From the NCBI GenBank assembly GCA_010645155.1, contig CM021315.1, positions 9,593,036 to 9,657,035 of the forward strand: 64,000 nucleotides of DNA, given 5' to 3'. Positions 39,401-54,400 of this stretch are shown here, one piece after another. How positions within the stretch are numbered: the stretch's first letter is position 1; every line of letters starts with the position of its first letter. The notes under the pieces were generated by a model. That model did not search any database. It was not told the DNA's origin and saw nothing but the letters and a program-made list of their open reading frames with translations. The translations under genes were made by a program, and so were the position numbers. Source of the DNA: Tigriopus japonicus (Eukaryota > Arthropoda > Copepoda > Harpacticoida > Harpacticidae).

Positions 39401-42400
39401 AAGTGATTGTGTCGAAGCTCAGCTTCGCCATCCATTACAGCCTCGAGTTGCGAACAATGACCGAGCAACATTCCTCGAGTGCGAGGTTTTAATTTTCTCT
39501 GACTCTTTCCCCCTCCCCCCAAATGTCCCACCCCTATTGGCTCACTCACTCCCCCTTCACTTTTCCCCTTGCCTCTCTCACTTAATAGAACGTCAAAGTC
39601 TTTTGGCGTTTGGCTTTCGTCTTTCTCTGACACAATTAGAGTGGGGAGCACCAAGGCGACATTTCCAAATTGAGTTTATTTTCCTCACACATGTTTTTGT
39701 GGCTTTAAAAGCCACCCAGTCCGCCCGCCCCTTTACATTTTGCACTTGGCACTGTAACAATCGCATTTCCCAAATGACTCGAACGTCTTTCGTGAATGGG
39801 GAATTGGGTAGGTAGGTCATTCTTGAGTCAGATCCTTTTCAGGATTTCATCTTTACGAGACACTTTCTCATTGATACTTGTGCTTAAGCGCTTGGGAAAG
39901 CTTGGAATATGAAATATTTAGAGTGGAACAACGATCAGGGACGCAAAGCATTGAAGAAGGAGACGTCGGTGAGCGGAAACTCAATTATTACCCCACTCGC
40001 ACCTGTCCGAAGAAAAAAAGACGAGAGAATTGCGACACTGACATAAAAACGAGGTCTTTGTTTGAATGTGTGTCACACCATCAGACAACCAGATGTTCAG
40101 AAATGCAAACGAATTTGACACAATTATGACAATACCTTATGTTGGCCAAGGCTGGCTTATCTCGATGCATTTCCATTCTTTGAAGGTTTCAGCCTTTTTT
40201 AAGATGCCGTGTTCATCTGGAGGACGTTCTTCGATGGAGACGACTAGAGACGTTTTGAAAAGTTAATTTTAAAGAAATGAAAATTGGAACAATTGAGGTT
40301 TACACTTTTTCGTATCAGTGAATGAGTCGAATTTTTGGGAGTGAACGTGGCTGTTTTTGCGGTGTTCCACTTTATTACCCTTTCCCACAAAAAGCCTTTC
40401 ACATACGCTCCGGACAGTTTGTCTCATTTCTGGAATTCCGTCCTGTCATAAATGAGATGACTTTGAAATTATTGATGATCTTGTGGGTGTACGGAATACT
40501 TAAGCAGGCAAACATTGCTTTTTCCCGCATGAAGAACATTGGCCTTGCTTGCTTCATGTTCCAATGAAGCCTGCCTTCAGGATGAGAATGAAGGGCAATC
40601 TAATTTTCTGGAGCCTTTCAGGTTGGGATCACATCCAAAGCTCTAAAAGGTCTCCTGCTTACCGAATAATCGGTTCTCGGAAACGAAATACCCCGGACTC
40701 TTGTTAATTGCACTCGTGTAGTACATAGTAGTAGGAGTATAAGAATCCCTGAAAACATCGCTCGTTTTCCACTTCAAAAGGAATGTTTAGGAGATGGATG
40801 GAGGAATACATGGGCTCAAGTTCCACATACGAATATCTTATTCCACTTGGTTGACCTCCAGTGTTCCTGTTCGTTGTTGGAGGGAATGCCAATTGGTAGT
40901 GTGGAGGGTTCCGCAAGCAAGAAACACTCAGCACTTAGAGGGCCTAATACAGAGTTAGACAACTCGACGATCGAGAGCTCCTCCCCACATGGCTTGAAGT
41001 GGTCTTAAGGCTCAAAAGGGTGTTGATCCTTCTCCTCAAACGCGATTCTGAGTTTAAAAAAATAGCCTCAAATTTCAGCCGTACCTCGACTCGTTCGTTC
41101 GTTCGTTCGTTCATTCAAGGAAAAAATGGAGCAAATATTTGTGCAGAGAAAGGGGAGCAGGATTGCTCTCCAGGAACATGTGGTTTGGAAAACGAGATCC
41201 AACCTTAATGTTGCTAGTAGGTAAAAAGAGATTGCCAACGAAGGACGAACATAGAGTTCCAGCTGAACCTTTGATCTGGACTCTTCAAATATTTCGACTT
41301 CTCAGCTCGACCTTGAGGTTCAGAAAGGTCTTGAATCTCTTTCTAACCTCACTGACGTAGTTTGTATGCACGAGCTCATAGATATGCCCCCTTCTGGGTA
41401 ATACGTCAAAATCATGCTGACTTGATTAAGAACGATTTGAGAATCTACATAACACCAACACTGGCTTCTCAAGATGGATTGGCTGTCGCATTTCTCTGCG
41501 AATGTCTTCTAATACATTTGAGTGTATGTAGTCGGATAGAATACAAAACAAATCGTGGTCACCATCCACTTCAGACATTGTGGTACTTTAGAATGAGTGC
41601 GCGTGTACATTTCCGTCTCAAAACCAAGCCATTTGTCTTGGGAGCCAACCTGATACTGTCTCTTTGGAGGGTCTCTCACTTTTTTCGAGATTCAACGAGA
41701 GAAAGGAACTCAACTGAACTGGTTGGGTTGGAACAAGAACAAGGTGGAGTAGAAGCAAGCGAGCAGTGCCCATCTTTTCGCCCTTGAGCGATATATCCGA
41801 CAACGAGTAGTGGATGATGTTAACAACGTGTTTAAGGATCCCCTTTCCGAAATAGGAACAGACGACCTTAATGGTCCTTGGGACACCCAACAACACCAGA
41901 CAAGCAACCCACTTGAATCCGGCTGGACCACGAGATCATTGTGATTTTGGGCCTTCCAACTGCACTGAATGAAAGTAACAAACGATTTGTACAATGCGTG
42001 GGACAATGGACCAACCTGTTTCTTGGTCAGCCTCTTGTACGTTATCTAAAAGTCCTTGATGCTTGATGTTCGATGGAGAAGTTGGTTGAAGAGATCCAGG
42101 TTTGCTGGATCCTCATAAACTGCAACAAAACGGACGTCATTTGAGTGCTTCGGATGTGTCCGGTCATTGATGAGCCTCCACTCTCGAAATCTTGACAGAC
42201 ACATGAGACACCATATGTTTGGAAGGATGATTTCTCCTGAGGTTCGTGATTGCAAATAACACCTCCTTCCTTTATCCTGAATGAGGATGGAGATAACACT
42301 ATAAGGATAATCCAGGCCTTTTTTATTTCTGCTGAATCAAGAATATCACTACCCGAGTATGATAGTTATAGACCCTGAATGACCAATTTTCGACCCATTC

Positions 42401-45400
42401 AAGGTTACCAAAGATAGCTAAGAGAGCGCTGATCCAGTAAAAGTGACCTCCATTCTGGATCGTTTTCACTTAAGTGCATGTTAATGGCCCTTGGATCGAA
42501 GCTCTCGAATATGTTCCAGCAATTCTTGGTTCCTCCGACTTCCTAGTGGCTCAATCGTTCCAATTGAATGGCTCTCTCTTACTCTCGACTCTCGCTAGCT
42601 ATTGTCTGATTTGGTGTGTAGTTTTTCGTTTCTCTTTTTGATCTGAGAGGAGTGTGTTCCTTGGGTAAACTTTCCATCAGTTCATCGATGATGCTCTTTC
42701 ACTCTTGGAACAAAAGGGAACAAACATGCGGGTGGACCGACACTTCCACGACGTCCAAGTGATGGCTCCTATCCAATTTCATTCCAATACAACGAAGGTT
42801 TGTTTCCGGTCTCCTGAGGGGAGAGAGAGCAAGAGAGAGTTTCCTCTTGAGGTCAGAGGCTGATTGTTGATTGGCCTCAATGTCAAGGGCCACGCAGAAA
42901 AGTGACTGTCGAAGCAATGCTGACTGGATTATACATGCTCGCGTGCACTCCTTCGTTCCCCATATTAACGAATAAAAATTGGTGGGGGTCTCTTTGTGAT
43001 TGGAGCTGAGCCATTCACGCACGTTGAAGTACATACTACATGCTTTATTCATTGAGAAGTACCAATGTACGGTCAATCATGGCCGCTCAAAGGGCCGACA
43101 AAGATGCATTAGTAGGCCAGTTCTTCTTTGTCCGGACGGAAGCACGCTTTCTCGCCTGAATAAACAGCTCTTTGCGGTCTCTACTTTAGCCACAAAAAAA
43201 TAGCGCTGCTAACTCTGCAGAGCCATGACTGATGACACTCATTTGGACTCATCATTGGTCCAATTATCCTGTCTGACGAGACCCTCATACCTTAGACAGA
43301 CATTGTCATCCATTTGAACCCCAGGTTGTGCATATACAGTACATGTAGCAATACTTGGAGATACGAGTCCTCAATACATTTGAAGCCTCCCGTATGAAGC
43401 GCAATATGAATGGGGCCAACGAAGGTGGAGTGGATGGGCGTGATCCAGCTCTGTGGGATTTAAGCGAATGCATTACTCGTCTGACAGTTCCAAAAGGAGA
43501 AGACAGATGAGTTCGGAGTCTTAGTTTGACTAGACTAGACTAGACTAGACTAGGAGAGGTTAGCTTAGAAAAACCGGCGACATGTTCACTGACAGGAAAC
43601 GATGGAGTTTGTTCCAAGTTGGGTTTTGGATGGAGCAAGTTTGTATGTAAAAGTGCCTGATTTGGGGTGCAAGCGAGTTTTGTGTCACTTTTTCCACAAG
43701 ACTTGATGAAATGTTGTGACTGTGGCTAATCAATTTCAACTCCACTCAAGTATATTTTGGGGCCGAAACATCCGTAAATGTGGTAATTTGTGAGGGCAAC
43801 AAATTCACGAGATCGTAGCTGGCGACTTGGCCGCTACAATGCACCGAGTAAGAGCAATTCCCCTGTGTCCAATTTCCCCCATTTTTCGAGAGGGAACAAT
43901 AATTGTTGTTGTTGCTGGGTCGGAGACGGCTTTCAGCTTTCTCCAAACTTCATTTAAGGGCGAGAATTGGGTCCGGTGGACATCATTAGAAGTAAATCTT
44001 CACGGATCCTCTCCATAGAGTGGGCGCAAAATGATGAAATGTCACATACGTAAATAGAGTGGCTTCTCGTTTTCTAATCATTGGAACCAGCTTGAACGGC
44101 TGGATTTTTCGAGCGTTCCTTTTGAAGTGTTTCCGCTCGTCGCCCAAAAGGAAGTCTCAACGAGATGAGACATGATGTAAATTTGTTGCACTTGTCAACA
44201 GACGTTTAATGGCCTGAAACAAAATGACCTCGTGGACAAACTTTTATTTTCCGCGTCTGTTGTGTTCGAGCGAGGTATGTAAAAGGAGGTACAGTACACG
44301 CATTCTATCGGACTGAACTTTATGGAGCTGAATTGGTCCAACGTGAATAAATTGAGAGAAGCGTTCACTTTTCCGATATGTGGCCACCGTCCTTCTAGAT
44401 TTACTCTCAAGGGAGTCTGAGGGTCGACTTGGCTAAGACGAAATATTCCGCTCAATCTTTCTGTGGCAACGTAGTAAACTGAACTTGAGTACAAGGAATA
44501 ATAGGAAGGTATTAAGGATCCTATTGTGCACTTTCAGGCATTTGAGCCGAATTCTTGGCAAATCCAAGGAGAAGTGTTTTCCCTCCCTCCTACCCTTTGT
44601 TATTCCAAGATTAGTGGGTTGCCAAAGTTCCCTACAATATTTTATTGAAGACTTCCGCTTGCCAAAATATGGAGTCTCAGTTGATATCGATCGTAAAATC
44701 GGGTTCCATTTGGCACAAACTTGTTCCTCAATAGTAAGGCCACATGCACCATCGCATAGCATGCATTCCAGAACTTGTATTCTGATTCAGGGATCATCCG
44801 ATAATAGTAATAATATTCATGTTATGGCCAAGACGAAGGAACAATATCATTTTCATACTAATGAACCAATGAGCATAGCAAGGACCAATCCAATAGTTGT
44901 CAAGAACAGCTTCAACCACCACTGTACTGTACCATGACTTCATTAGCCAGTGTTCTAGAACTCCAAATACGACCACTAGATATACAGTATTTGCCATGCA
45001 ACATATATAATCATCCATCCATATCCGACTTTCTTCAGTCATAAAGGCATGGGAGCTGTCGAGTAAAAAATGAAAAGGAACACCAATCCGCTGCTGATCC
45101 ATCTGAATGACATCATTAGCCTAATCTACTTTCATTTGCAGGGTGCTCTAATGGATCCAAAATCGAAATCACCCATCATCACTACTACCACCACCACTAC
45201 AACCACTCCATCCATCGATAGTGGTCCAGTCAGCCGAGGACCAGGATTGGACCAAATCACGCTGAAAAAGGTTCAATCCTACCATGGGGGAACTTACCAA
45301 TGCCAGGCCTCCAATCCCTTGGGGGAAGGAGAGTCCAACATTATCAAATTGGATGTCCGATGTAAGTCAATGGCGGTGCACGCATCCCTCCCACCATCAC

Positions 45401-48400
45401 CCCTGCTACATTCACACTAGCACTACGTAGAAAGTAGTATGCGTTCGTTTTGGCCATGCTTGGTGCATTCGGCTGACAATAGAATCCAATCAGGAAGGTT
45501 CCATCTTATCTATGGACCGCCAACCCCAGAGACCTTTGGTGGCTGCTATGCTCCTGGAGAGATCTTTGTTCGAAGGGTGACATGGGGGAGGAAAGGCATT
45601 AACAGATTCTTTCTCATGCAAAGATTGAATATGCAGTTTGAGCCAAGATAATAGGAGGATCTTCGTGGGGGAGAGTTTACAGCAATTAAAGGAGCTCCCT
45701 TGCTCGATGGGAACACATTGCACCGCGTTGACCATGCACAAAGTAACATATGCAAATAGATAGGTTGATGAAACAGGGACGCCAGATGGGGACCAGATGA
45801 TGGTTGTTGGTCTTCTTGGTTTTCGACCCAATGGATCGTAGACCAGTCTGGACCATATTCAAATGAGCAATACCATCGATCGGGTGCCTTACCAATATTC
45901 CCCAACTTTTCTTTGGAGGGAAATTCTCTCTCAAAGTCAAACTTGGAGGTTTTGCAGCCAAAAAAAAACATACCCCACAATCTGATCCAATTGAAAAGGG
46001 TACAAAGATCTTGGTAGGTTCAAAGTGCACTCAGACAGACTACTGAGCAGCTAATGGCGGCCTATTAACATTCTGCTATGGTTTGGGGCCTCTAAATGAG
46101 CTCGGGCCTTGGAATAAGGGAAACGTCTGACTGCAGATCAGCCATCTTGAAACCATTGACTGTTTGAGGTTCCGCAGATTTCCACTCATTGTTTCCGAGC
46201 CTCGGTTTTCTTTGCAACTCCCTTCAAAGTTATTCTAAACTCGTATTGTCTCCCAACAAAATTCGAACTCTACCCTCACTTATGAACCATTTTCCAAGTG
46301 TTTTGGAAATCCGTATGTCGAATTGGCTTCTTCCCTAAGTTTTGGCTCCATACAGCCGAAATGGCTTTTTGCCCAGTTTTTTCTCTTTGAATGCAAGCAT
46401 GCTCCCAAGAGAGAAATCACACTTGCCGCTTCAGGACGATTGCACTCCGCAATGGCTTGCCAGAATTTCCTTTTCGCTCCTTTGCTTTGGTTTCGCATTG
46501 ACCCCTGAAATTACCTCCGACACCCTAGCGAGTGGTATTGCCAAATTTGGTGAGAAGACTGACTCGTTTTCTTTGGTAATCCGTTAATGCCTCAAATACG
46601 ACTGCTTGAGGCTCGTGAACCATTAAGTTTGATGGCAACAAGAGGCCCCGTTCCTTCACAACGGGAGCAACTTTTTTTCTTCTACCAAAGTTTTTGTTCG
46701 CTCTTTCTCGTTCTAAATCAGCCNNNNNNNNNNNNNNNNNNNNNNNNNNNNNNNNNNNNNNNNNNNNNNNNNNNNNNNNNNNNNNNNNNNNNNNNNNNNN
46801 NNNNNNNNNNNNNNNNNNNNNNNNNNNNNNNNNNNNNNNNACGAGAAGAGTGCCAAGAAAACAAAACGGTCTTTGTTGGTAGTGCATCCTCAAAGCCAAT
46901 CAAGGCTGCGATTACCCCTTGGGAGGGAAAAAGGCCGAAAGAAGAGAAGGAGAATAAGGGGACAACGTAGTCGTTGACTGTTTGGGGATAATGTCCTCGG
47001 ATTTTGTTTGTTTAGGTCTCATCTTTCACTGCCTCTTTAAAAAACATTTTGAGCCAACATCGTCCCTTGTACATAGAGGCCTAAAAGAAGAGCATCGACA
47101 ACATTTCGTGGAGTGGAAACGAAATTGGCCCGGAACTTAATGAAAGTTGACCTTGAACGCCAACTCAATGAATGTCATTAGAAAGCATTGTGACCCTCCA
47201 ATACTTTTCATTTCTTGTGAAATTGTTCAAGTTGAGATTTGGCAAAAGTTACCAAGGTTTCAATTGATTTTCATATTTATTGCAACCACTCCGCAAGAAT
47301 CCGGCTAACTTTTGAAACCCTCCTCTCTCCCCAAAGAAAAAGTTTGTACCCAATACTAAAGTTTTCTTTGCATTATTGGAGGCACATGTGGTGGTTCGTT
47401 CCACTTGGCCTTGAAGAAGGAAACAAAAATTGAAATCAAATATAACTTTTTATTTATCTTACATCCCGTCAACTTTCGCCATACCAACCAACCCAGGCCC
47501 AATATCCATTCTCACCTTCTAGAAAAAGGTATATTTTCACTTTCGGAGTTTAGCCAAACTTTGAGTTTTCCATCCCTTCAGTTTTCCTCTATCTACGAAA
47601 GCTCTTTACTGAAGAGCGATCAAAGGCAAGTGCTTGAGTGCGTAGTGTTCCTTGATGCATGGATCTTATATTTTCAATGAGAAAACTAATTGGTCCTCGA
47701 GATCTGAAATACTCCCCTCTTCGTTCCTGGGTTTCTAAGTAATTTTATTGTATGCCTAGCGAGATGAGTCGGAAGTCGGAAATTGGGTGGAATCCAAAGC
47801 GTTTGCACAACTAATGGCACTTCCTACTCAGCGAGGAAAACTCTTTTGGTTGGCTTTGGTTGAAGGTGGTGCTAGTGACACAATAATAATGGAGTGGAAT
47901 TCCATTCAATATGGAGCAACATTCCATTGCACATTGTTCTTTTCCATGAATTATGAAAATGAGAAGAAAAACGCAGCCAAAGAATGGAGGTTTTTTTTTC
48001 CTTCTGACGCGTATCTCCGAAAAAACGAGCCCCTCGATTTGCACTCACTCACAGTCACTTTAAGAGAAGGAGCTTTCCACAGATACATTTCCATGATTTA
48101 TGACCACCTCATCTTGACTATACACATCCACTAAAAGTGGTGTGTATGTCGACTCCAAATCTAGACTGCATTTCAGGCTAGCAAACGAGCAGCGAGGCCT
48201 TATCATATTTGGCTCGTGTATGAGCTAGAACTGTACCTCCATAAACGGTTTCCCTCTCTTTCTCTTTGCATAGCAATCCCATCTTGCGTTCGCAATAGCA
48301 ACCGTGTTTCCACTTCCTCTGGATCATCTCAATCCTCCTTATTATCGCCATCATCATCATCGTCGTCGTCGTCGTTATCTCCTATGGGTGACGGTGTTCC

Positions 48401-51400
48401 ACAAGCCATGGTGATTAGTGCCTCTCTCCAAGAGAGAATCGAACTGTCATGTCTAATGGATGCCAATCCAAGGACTGATATTGAGTTCCGATGGACTTTG
48501 AACACCTCGAGCGATCGAGTGGATATCCCGAGGGCCCAATTCTCTGAGCATGGCCTTCAAAGCCTTCTCACCTACACGGCACAGACTCAAATGGACTTTG
48601 GAACCATCATGTGCTTGGCAAAGAACGAGGTTGGAGAGACAGTGGATAACCCATGTGTATATCACATCGTTCCCGCGGGTGAGTTAATTATCCTGGCCCA
48701 AAACACAACCAACTAAGGATGAAAGAGTTCCAGGAACCACCCAAGTTTGGTTATCAAAGGGATTTTTTCTTCTTTAACCAAACTGAGCTCACCCTCTCTA
48801 GAGCCCGAAATGCCAGCCAACCAACCAACGTAAGATTAGAAAAAGTTTCAATCGGAGCCTTTTGCGCCTTCTCAGTCTTGGTCGTGGCTTAACGAAATTA
48901 ACAACGCCAAAAACTTTTCTCGTAAATGTTATTTTGAAGGCTTGTCCATTTCGGCCTTCTTCTTTGCCCTTTTTTCTGGAGTAAAACGAGATTAAGTTGG
49001 ATTACACACACGATTCCAGTCTTAGAGACATCAACCCTGACGCATTGGCTGATGAAATTTGGACTTGCTTCCAATTTTGTTCTTTGGTCGGAATGTTTAC
49101 TTTGGCCTCAAGGAACGTGGAGATTGTCTTCCAGTGTTTGAGTACAATAAATGCAACATGTGGTTGTAGCTGAAGGACTCAAGCCTGCCCAAACAAGCAC
49201 AGAAAAGGCTCGGCTCATAAACGGCCTTCGATTGAAGATCCTTGATACAGAGTACACTAATGTATATCATCGCTCTCGCTTCTGCAGTCTAAACACGTAA
49301 TTGAGAGTGACAGATGTTTAATAAATGTATTTCCCATTGTGCTACTATCGTTTGCGGACCTGGTTGACCCTCAAGGGCACGCTCTTTGGCTCATTGTTAT
49401 TCAGAGCGAGCCTATTCATTCCAGCTGAAATCTCACTGGAATTGGTGCTTCATATCAATTTAGCCTTGATCCTCCGACCAAGGGCCCCTTTTTCTTCTTT
49501 CCCATTTGCCTTTGGAATCACCTGAGAAAGCATTGAAACACTCAGCAGGGAGTTTCCCAATACTAGTTCCCCTTTGCCAATGGTGTGGGTAGAGGACTGA
49601 ATACTGTGTAGTGACTGGTTTCAGTTTACAGGGCAGGGAAGAAAGTGCGTCCCTTCATTTCATTTCCTTTTTTCTCTCTTTTATTTTAGGAAAACCTGAA
49701 AAGCTCAAGAATTGCACGACTCTGAACCAAACATATGAGTCCCTAACCATTGTCTGCCAAGCTGGATTCAGTGTGGGTCTGGAACAGAGCTTCATTTTGG
49801 AGGTAAATATCAGGTTTCAAATCACCTTGTGGGTCTGCTCCCTTGAGGGTGTGTTCAGTGTTCCCAGGGAAACCCATTTCCCGACCATCGTCTCCTTTTG
49901 AATGTACTGTGCGAACGCATTCCAGGGATCATTTTCTAGTGTTATTGAACACGGTAGATTTTGAAAAGGCCAACTCTGGAACTCTTCGGAGAGGCATGAC
50001 AAGGGTACAGATTTTTGGCAAAAAAAAATTATGCCTAAAAAAGGTTCATTTACTATTTGTGCCTATTTATTGTTTTTGTCATTTTTCGTTCGATTTCCCA
50101 TTTTTGACAAAATGGACTTCTAAGCCTGATTTTCGACCTAAACAAAACTACCAGTAGATAATAAAGTTTAACCTGAAAAAAGCAGGCCCAAAAATTTTTC
50201 CACGACCAGAAACGGTAAAAATGACAATTTTGGAATGAGTTTATTTGTCAAAAAAAATCTGCTTCTCTAATCGTGATCCTCAAAGCTTGAAAATGAGAAT
50301 TGTACTTCTTAACTTGATTTCATCCAATTTAAATAAAAGACTCTTTTGAATTGGACAAAACGGAATATGTTTCAAAAATTATTTGGGAAAATAACACCAA
50401 TATTTGGCAAGTTTACCTTGTTTCTAACAATTATTGGCATTTTTCAAGGCAAAATGATAGTTTTGTTCAAGTTGATATTTAGTGGATGAATCATAAGAAA
50501 GTAACCTCTATCATTTAAAACTAGTGTGTGTAATACGTACGTGAAAATTTCTTGGTGAGAAGAGGTGTATTTTCTTGAAATACGGCTCAAATATTTTTGC
50601 AGCATGTAATACGGAAATTGAATCGAAGCTTTAAAGTTCGCTAATAGAAGGAGACAAATCATGGACAAAGTCTCTTCATTTTAGAGCTATCCTCACCTTA
50701 AACTTTTTGCAAAAAAATCGGCTTTAATCTTAGAAGTAATTTCTCTTCATGTTTCGAGAATATTTGAGCTTAGCTAAGAAATTATTGTGTTAGGTTAAGT
50801 TATGTTTGAAGACTGACGAAAATTAGTCTTCAGTCTCTCTGTCGACCTTTCAGGAGGTTCTTCAACTAACCCATTGCTAGTGAAAGTACATGATTAGGTC
50901 CAAGAAATAAATAAAAAAAATGAAGCCTCTTTTTGGTAGGCAGGTGATTGGCCACCTGTTTCAATTCAGTTCTCCGGCCCATTTGTTTCATTTAAAGAAT
51001 TTCCAATTTCCGATATCGTCGGTGAGCATCTCCCAAGAGAGAGAGAGAAAAAAATGGCTGCTCCGGAAAGAGACAAGTTCCGTTGTTGAACTTGGAATTT
51101 CCGTCTCCCCATCTTGGTATTGGTAAATTTGGTTGGGTGTGAGTGAGTGCCGTTTGTTTGTTTGTTAGTGGGAACAACCAAGTCTCCAAAGTAGCAGATC
51201 TCGAGGCGGGGTATTCGAGTTTTCAATATCTGACTACTTTCCGCCAAGCGGACCAAATGTCACCAGTGATGATACGCTCTCAGTGGATGAATGTCAGGCT
51301 GAGAAAGTTTGCGGTCATAAATATTTATTTGCTTATCTGTAAATTGAATTTTCTTTCACAAAAAGGCCTTCCGAAAAAACTGCAGAAAATCCCTCTCGCT

Positions 51401-54400
51401 AGACACGCTTTGTTCCCGAATTCCAGATCCAATAATTAAATGGAGTACGCTTTCTATTCTTTAGGTCTACGAGGCGAGATCCAAGACTATGACCCTGAAT
51501 ATTACCACGAATAAGCCTGCCTTTCACATCCGAGGTCTGAGTGCGGGAACCGAATATTTTGTCGAGATTTATGCGGCCAACTCCAAAGGCCGATCGGACA
51601 AGACCCTATTCGAGACCTTCACACTCCAGGTATTAAATCTCATTCCAAATTCCATTCATTCCCTGTCGGTAAATACTCGTACCATTCAAATGACAACCGT
51701 TTCTCTCTGTTCTTTTCTTTCCAACGAAAAACCAGGCAGCGGAAAAGCAATTGGCCGCCACCACCACCGAATTAGTATCGAATAACCCCATGCGGCTCCT
51801 CCCAATAATTGGTGTTTTGATCTCGATTGTACTTCTCCTTGTACTCTTGGCTGTGATCATTGCTCTGGTGATGAAAAATCGAACTTCTAACACCGGTTCC
51901 ACCACATCGGCTTCTAACCGGTTACGTCGAGCCTCTTCGCTCTCGACAGATGGCGCTTCGAGCATGTGCACCACCAATGGAACCATTCTGGCCACAAAGA
52001 CCACGACGAGCACCACTCACATTTCCTTCAATCAATCTTTGGAAGATGAGGTCTTGATAGGGGATATCGGTCGGAATGGCGGGGTGGACTCGCCAGACGT
52101 AATTCCTCAGAACGCCGGTAAGTGGTGAAGGAACTGCTATCATTTATAAACTTTCCCTAGATCTAGCTTTAAAACTTGCGTATGATGCTTTGAAAGAGCG
52201 GCTTTAGGTCGGTTACTTACTTGCTAAGGAGGCAAAAAAGCTGGTTCTGTAAGTGTGAAAAGTGTATTCATTGATGTTACCAAAAAGGTTTCGGGGGAAA
52301 TTAATTTTCGGAAATGTACAGTATTCACTTCTTTCCGTAGATAAAGTTAGCATTCGGGAAAAAGTGCCCTCTTGTCAGAATGATCGGGAATGTTCAGGAA
52401 ACTTTCTCAATTCGGAACAGTTTGAAACAAATGGCAGCACGTTTCAAAGATGTCTAAAGTTTTCTCCTTTTCTCACCATGTGAAGGTAGTTATTATAGAG
52501 CTTGAAAAATGGACGGACAATGATTCAATGAGATTAAGAACAGGTTGTTCAAAAGTGATGATGAGTAGTGTCGCCAAAGAGACAGAGAGAAAGAGGGAGA
52601 GAAACCATTTGCGTTCGTTCCATGTCCCAAACTCTTCTGAAGGGGTTTTCCTCGCTTCTTTTTTCGGAAATGATTAACGACCCAACTCTGGGCGTAGACA
52701 CGTGAAACACAGTTGGAACCTTGGAACTTGAAGCCAACCCAAGAGAGGATCTGAGAGCTTATAAGGCCACACTGAATAGGCCCTTCTTGTCCGAGGACAT
52801 TGTTTGTCAAGCGGATGATGAAGCTTCATTACGACATTACTAACAAATCCCAAGACAACTCACAAAAATCCTGGCCAGTCAAGTATAACCTCTATCCGTC
52901 GCACCTTACCAAACGATGTCAGCAAAAGGTTGCTTTGTACTCAAATTGCTCTTTTAGGATTCATTTGATTGTCCAAAGGGTGGTGGCCTAAAGATAGCTG
53001 TGAACACGTCATATGGCCTGAATGGGGGGGATATCGCACACATTCATTTCCGTGCCCTTTTTCCTTCGTTTGACGTGCAAATGACTCCTAATCATAGCGT
53101 CCGAGGACTCACCCTAATGATCCCCATGAATGATCAATCAGAATTGGGTCCAATTTTTCCAAAGGGAGAAACCTCGATTTGGAGCATCTGCTGGATTTAC
53201 CATTAGGCTCAATTGTATGAACATTACGTTCGAACTAATCTGAAGGCCAAGGGGGATTTTATTCATAGGGCCAACTTCATTACTACTTGAGATCTCAAGT
53301 GTCCCTAGTCACGTCTCAATGGTCCATCAGGGCACAAAGCTGTTATTATCGGGGGTCATCATTATTCAAGACGACTGCAATTACATTCCACTACAAAAAA
53401 GAAGTGCTCGAATAGCGTCGAGAACTTCAAGAGCTTGAGGGGATGAGATTTCCGTTCAACATGATCAGGTGAAATCACTGGACAATGTTCTTCCCTATAC
53501 GTCAATTGCTAAAGTGTTAGTTATCATAAGGTATGCAGACAATACGTACACCAGATCGACCACAAGTCCAAGAGACCAAGAACCCAACATTGTGGCACTT
53601 GCATGTTTTTCTGGGATCTACGGGATAATACATTAGGATCAGTCTGGTCCATCGAAAACACTTGCAATGTAGACGACAACCACTTACACCACAAAGGCTT
53701 GACCTTCTTCCAAAGCTCAAAAGCTTGTCTGTCTGGTTCTTTCGGACATTTTTTACGACTCGGTGCTTGGGATGTTGGACGTTGGCTGGAAATTCATCTT
53801 GTTTTCTCCGTTCATAACGCCCTATTCTTGCCAAATGAGATACATGGCTCCTGTTCGAAGTTTCTGGTCCATTAGAACCATGAGAAGGTCACACGGGGGC
53901 TTGAATAAGTGTCTTTGACTGGTTGGTGTGACATCCATGGGAAGGAGACAGCAAAACTAATGGCAGTGTTACTTATCCTTCTTGGGAGTTTCCAATCTCT
54001 GCCAAATCCTGATTGATGAATCGGCCCATTCACTCTACTGAAGTAGTGGAAGTAGTTCTTCTTTGTCGTTGGGTTCTCCTCAGAGTTTCCACGCTATCAG
54101 TATTCTAGGGGCATCCTGTATGCATTAGGCCGATAAGATGAGAACGAAGCGAGAGAAAAAGAAGAGCTGGAAAAGTAACTTGAGAGGAAAAGTAGCCCTA
54201 GAGATCTAGCCAGACCTTGAAGCCTTTTCCACAAGAGCGGAGCTCACCCAATTATTGGAGGAATTAAAATGCCCGATAAATGTTTACTCCACTTTACTTT
54301 ACCCTTGGAACTTTGGTGCGGATGAATGAAACATGAATGTTTCCGTGTTCCAGGTCGTCTCCGTTGCTTTTTTATTTAGTTATACGATGCCTGACCGTAA

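Larger units (their letters stand above)
37305..45141 (+). other. Intron 7 (7.8 kb)
   Basis: This intron splits Ig4. It has the densest cluster of TGGAAC/GTTCCA (12 copies in 37381-38770), a (tcgt)n run at 41091-41112 and a (gacta)n run at 43528-43553. No protein-coding exon was recognised on either strand. Confidence 0.85.

Noticed and set aside
41091..43553. Short regular repeats that could suggest a CRISPR-like array
   Set aside because: They are perfect 4- and 5-base microsatellites with no spacers.
46525..46970. Open frames on both strands across the run of Ns
   Set aside because: They are open only because undetermined bases cannot encode a stop.
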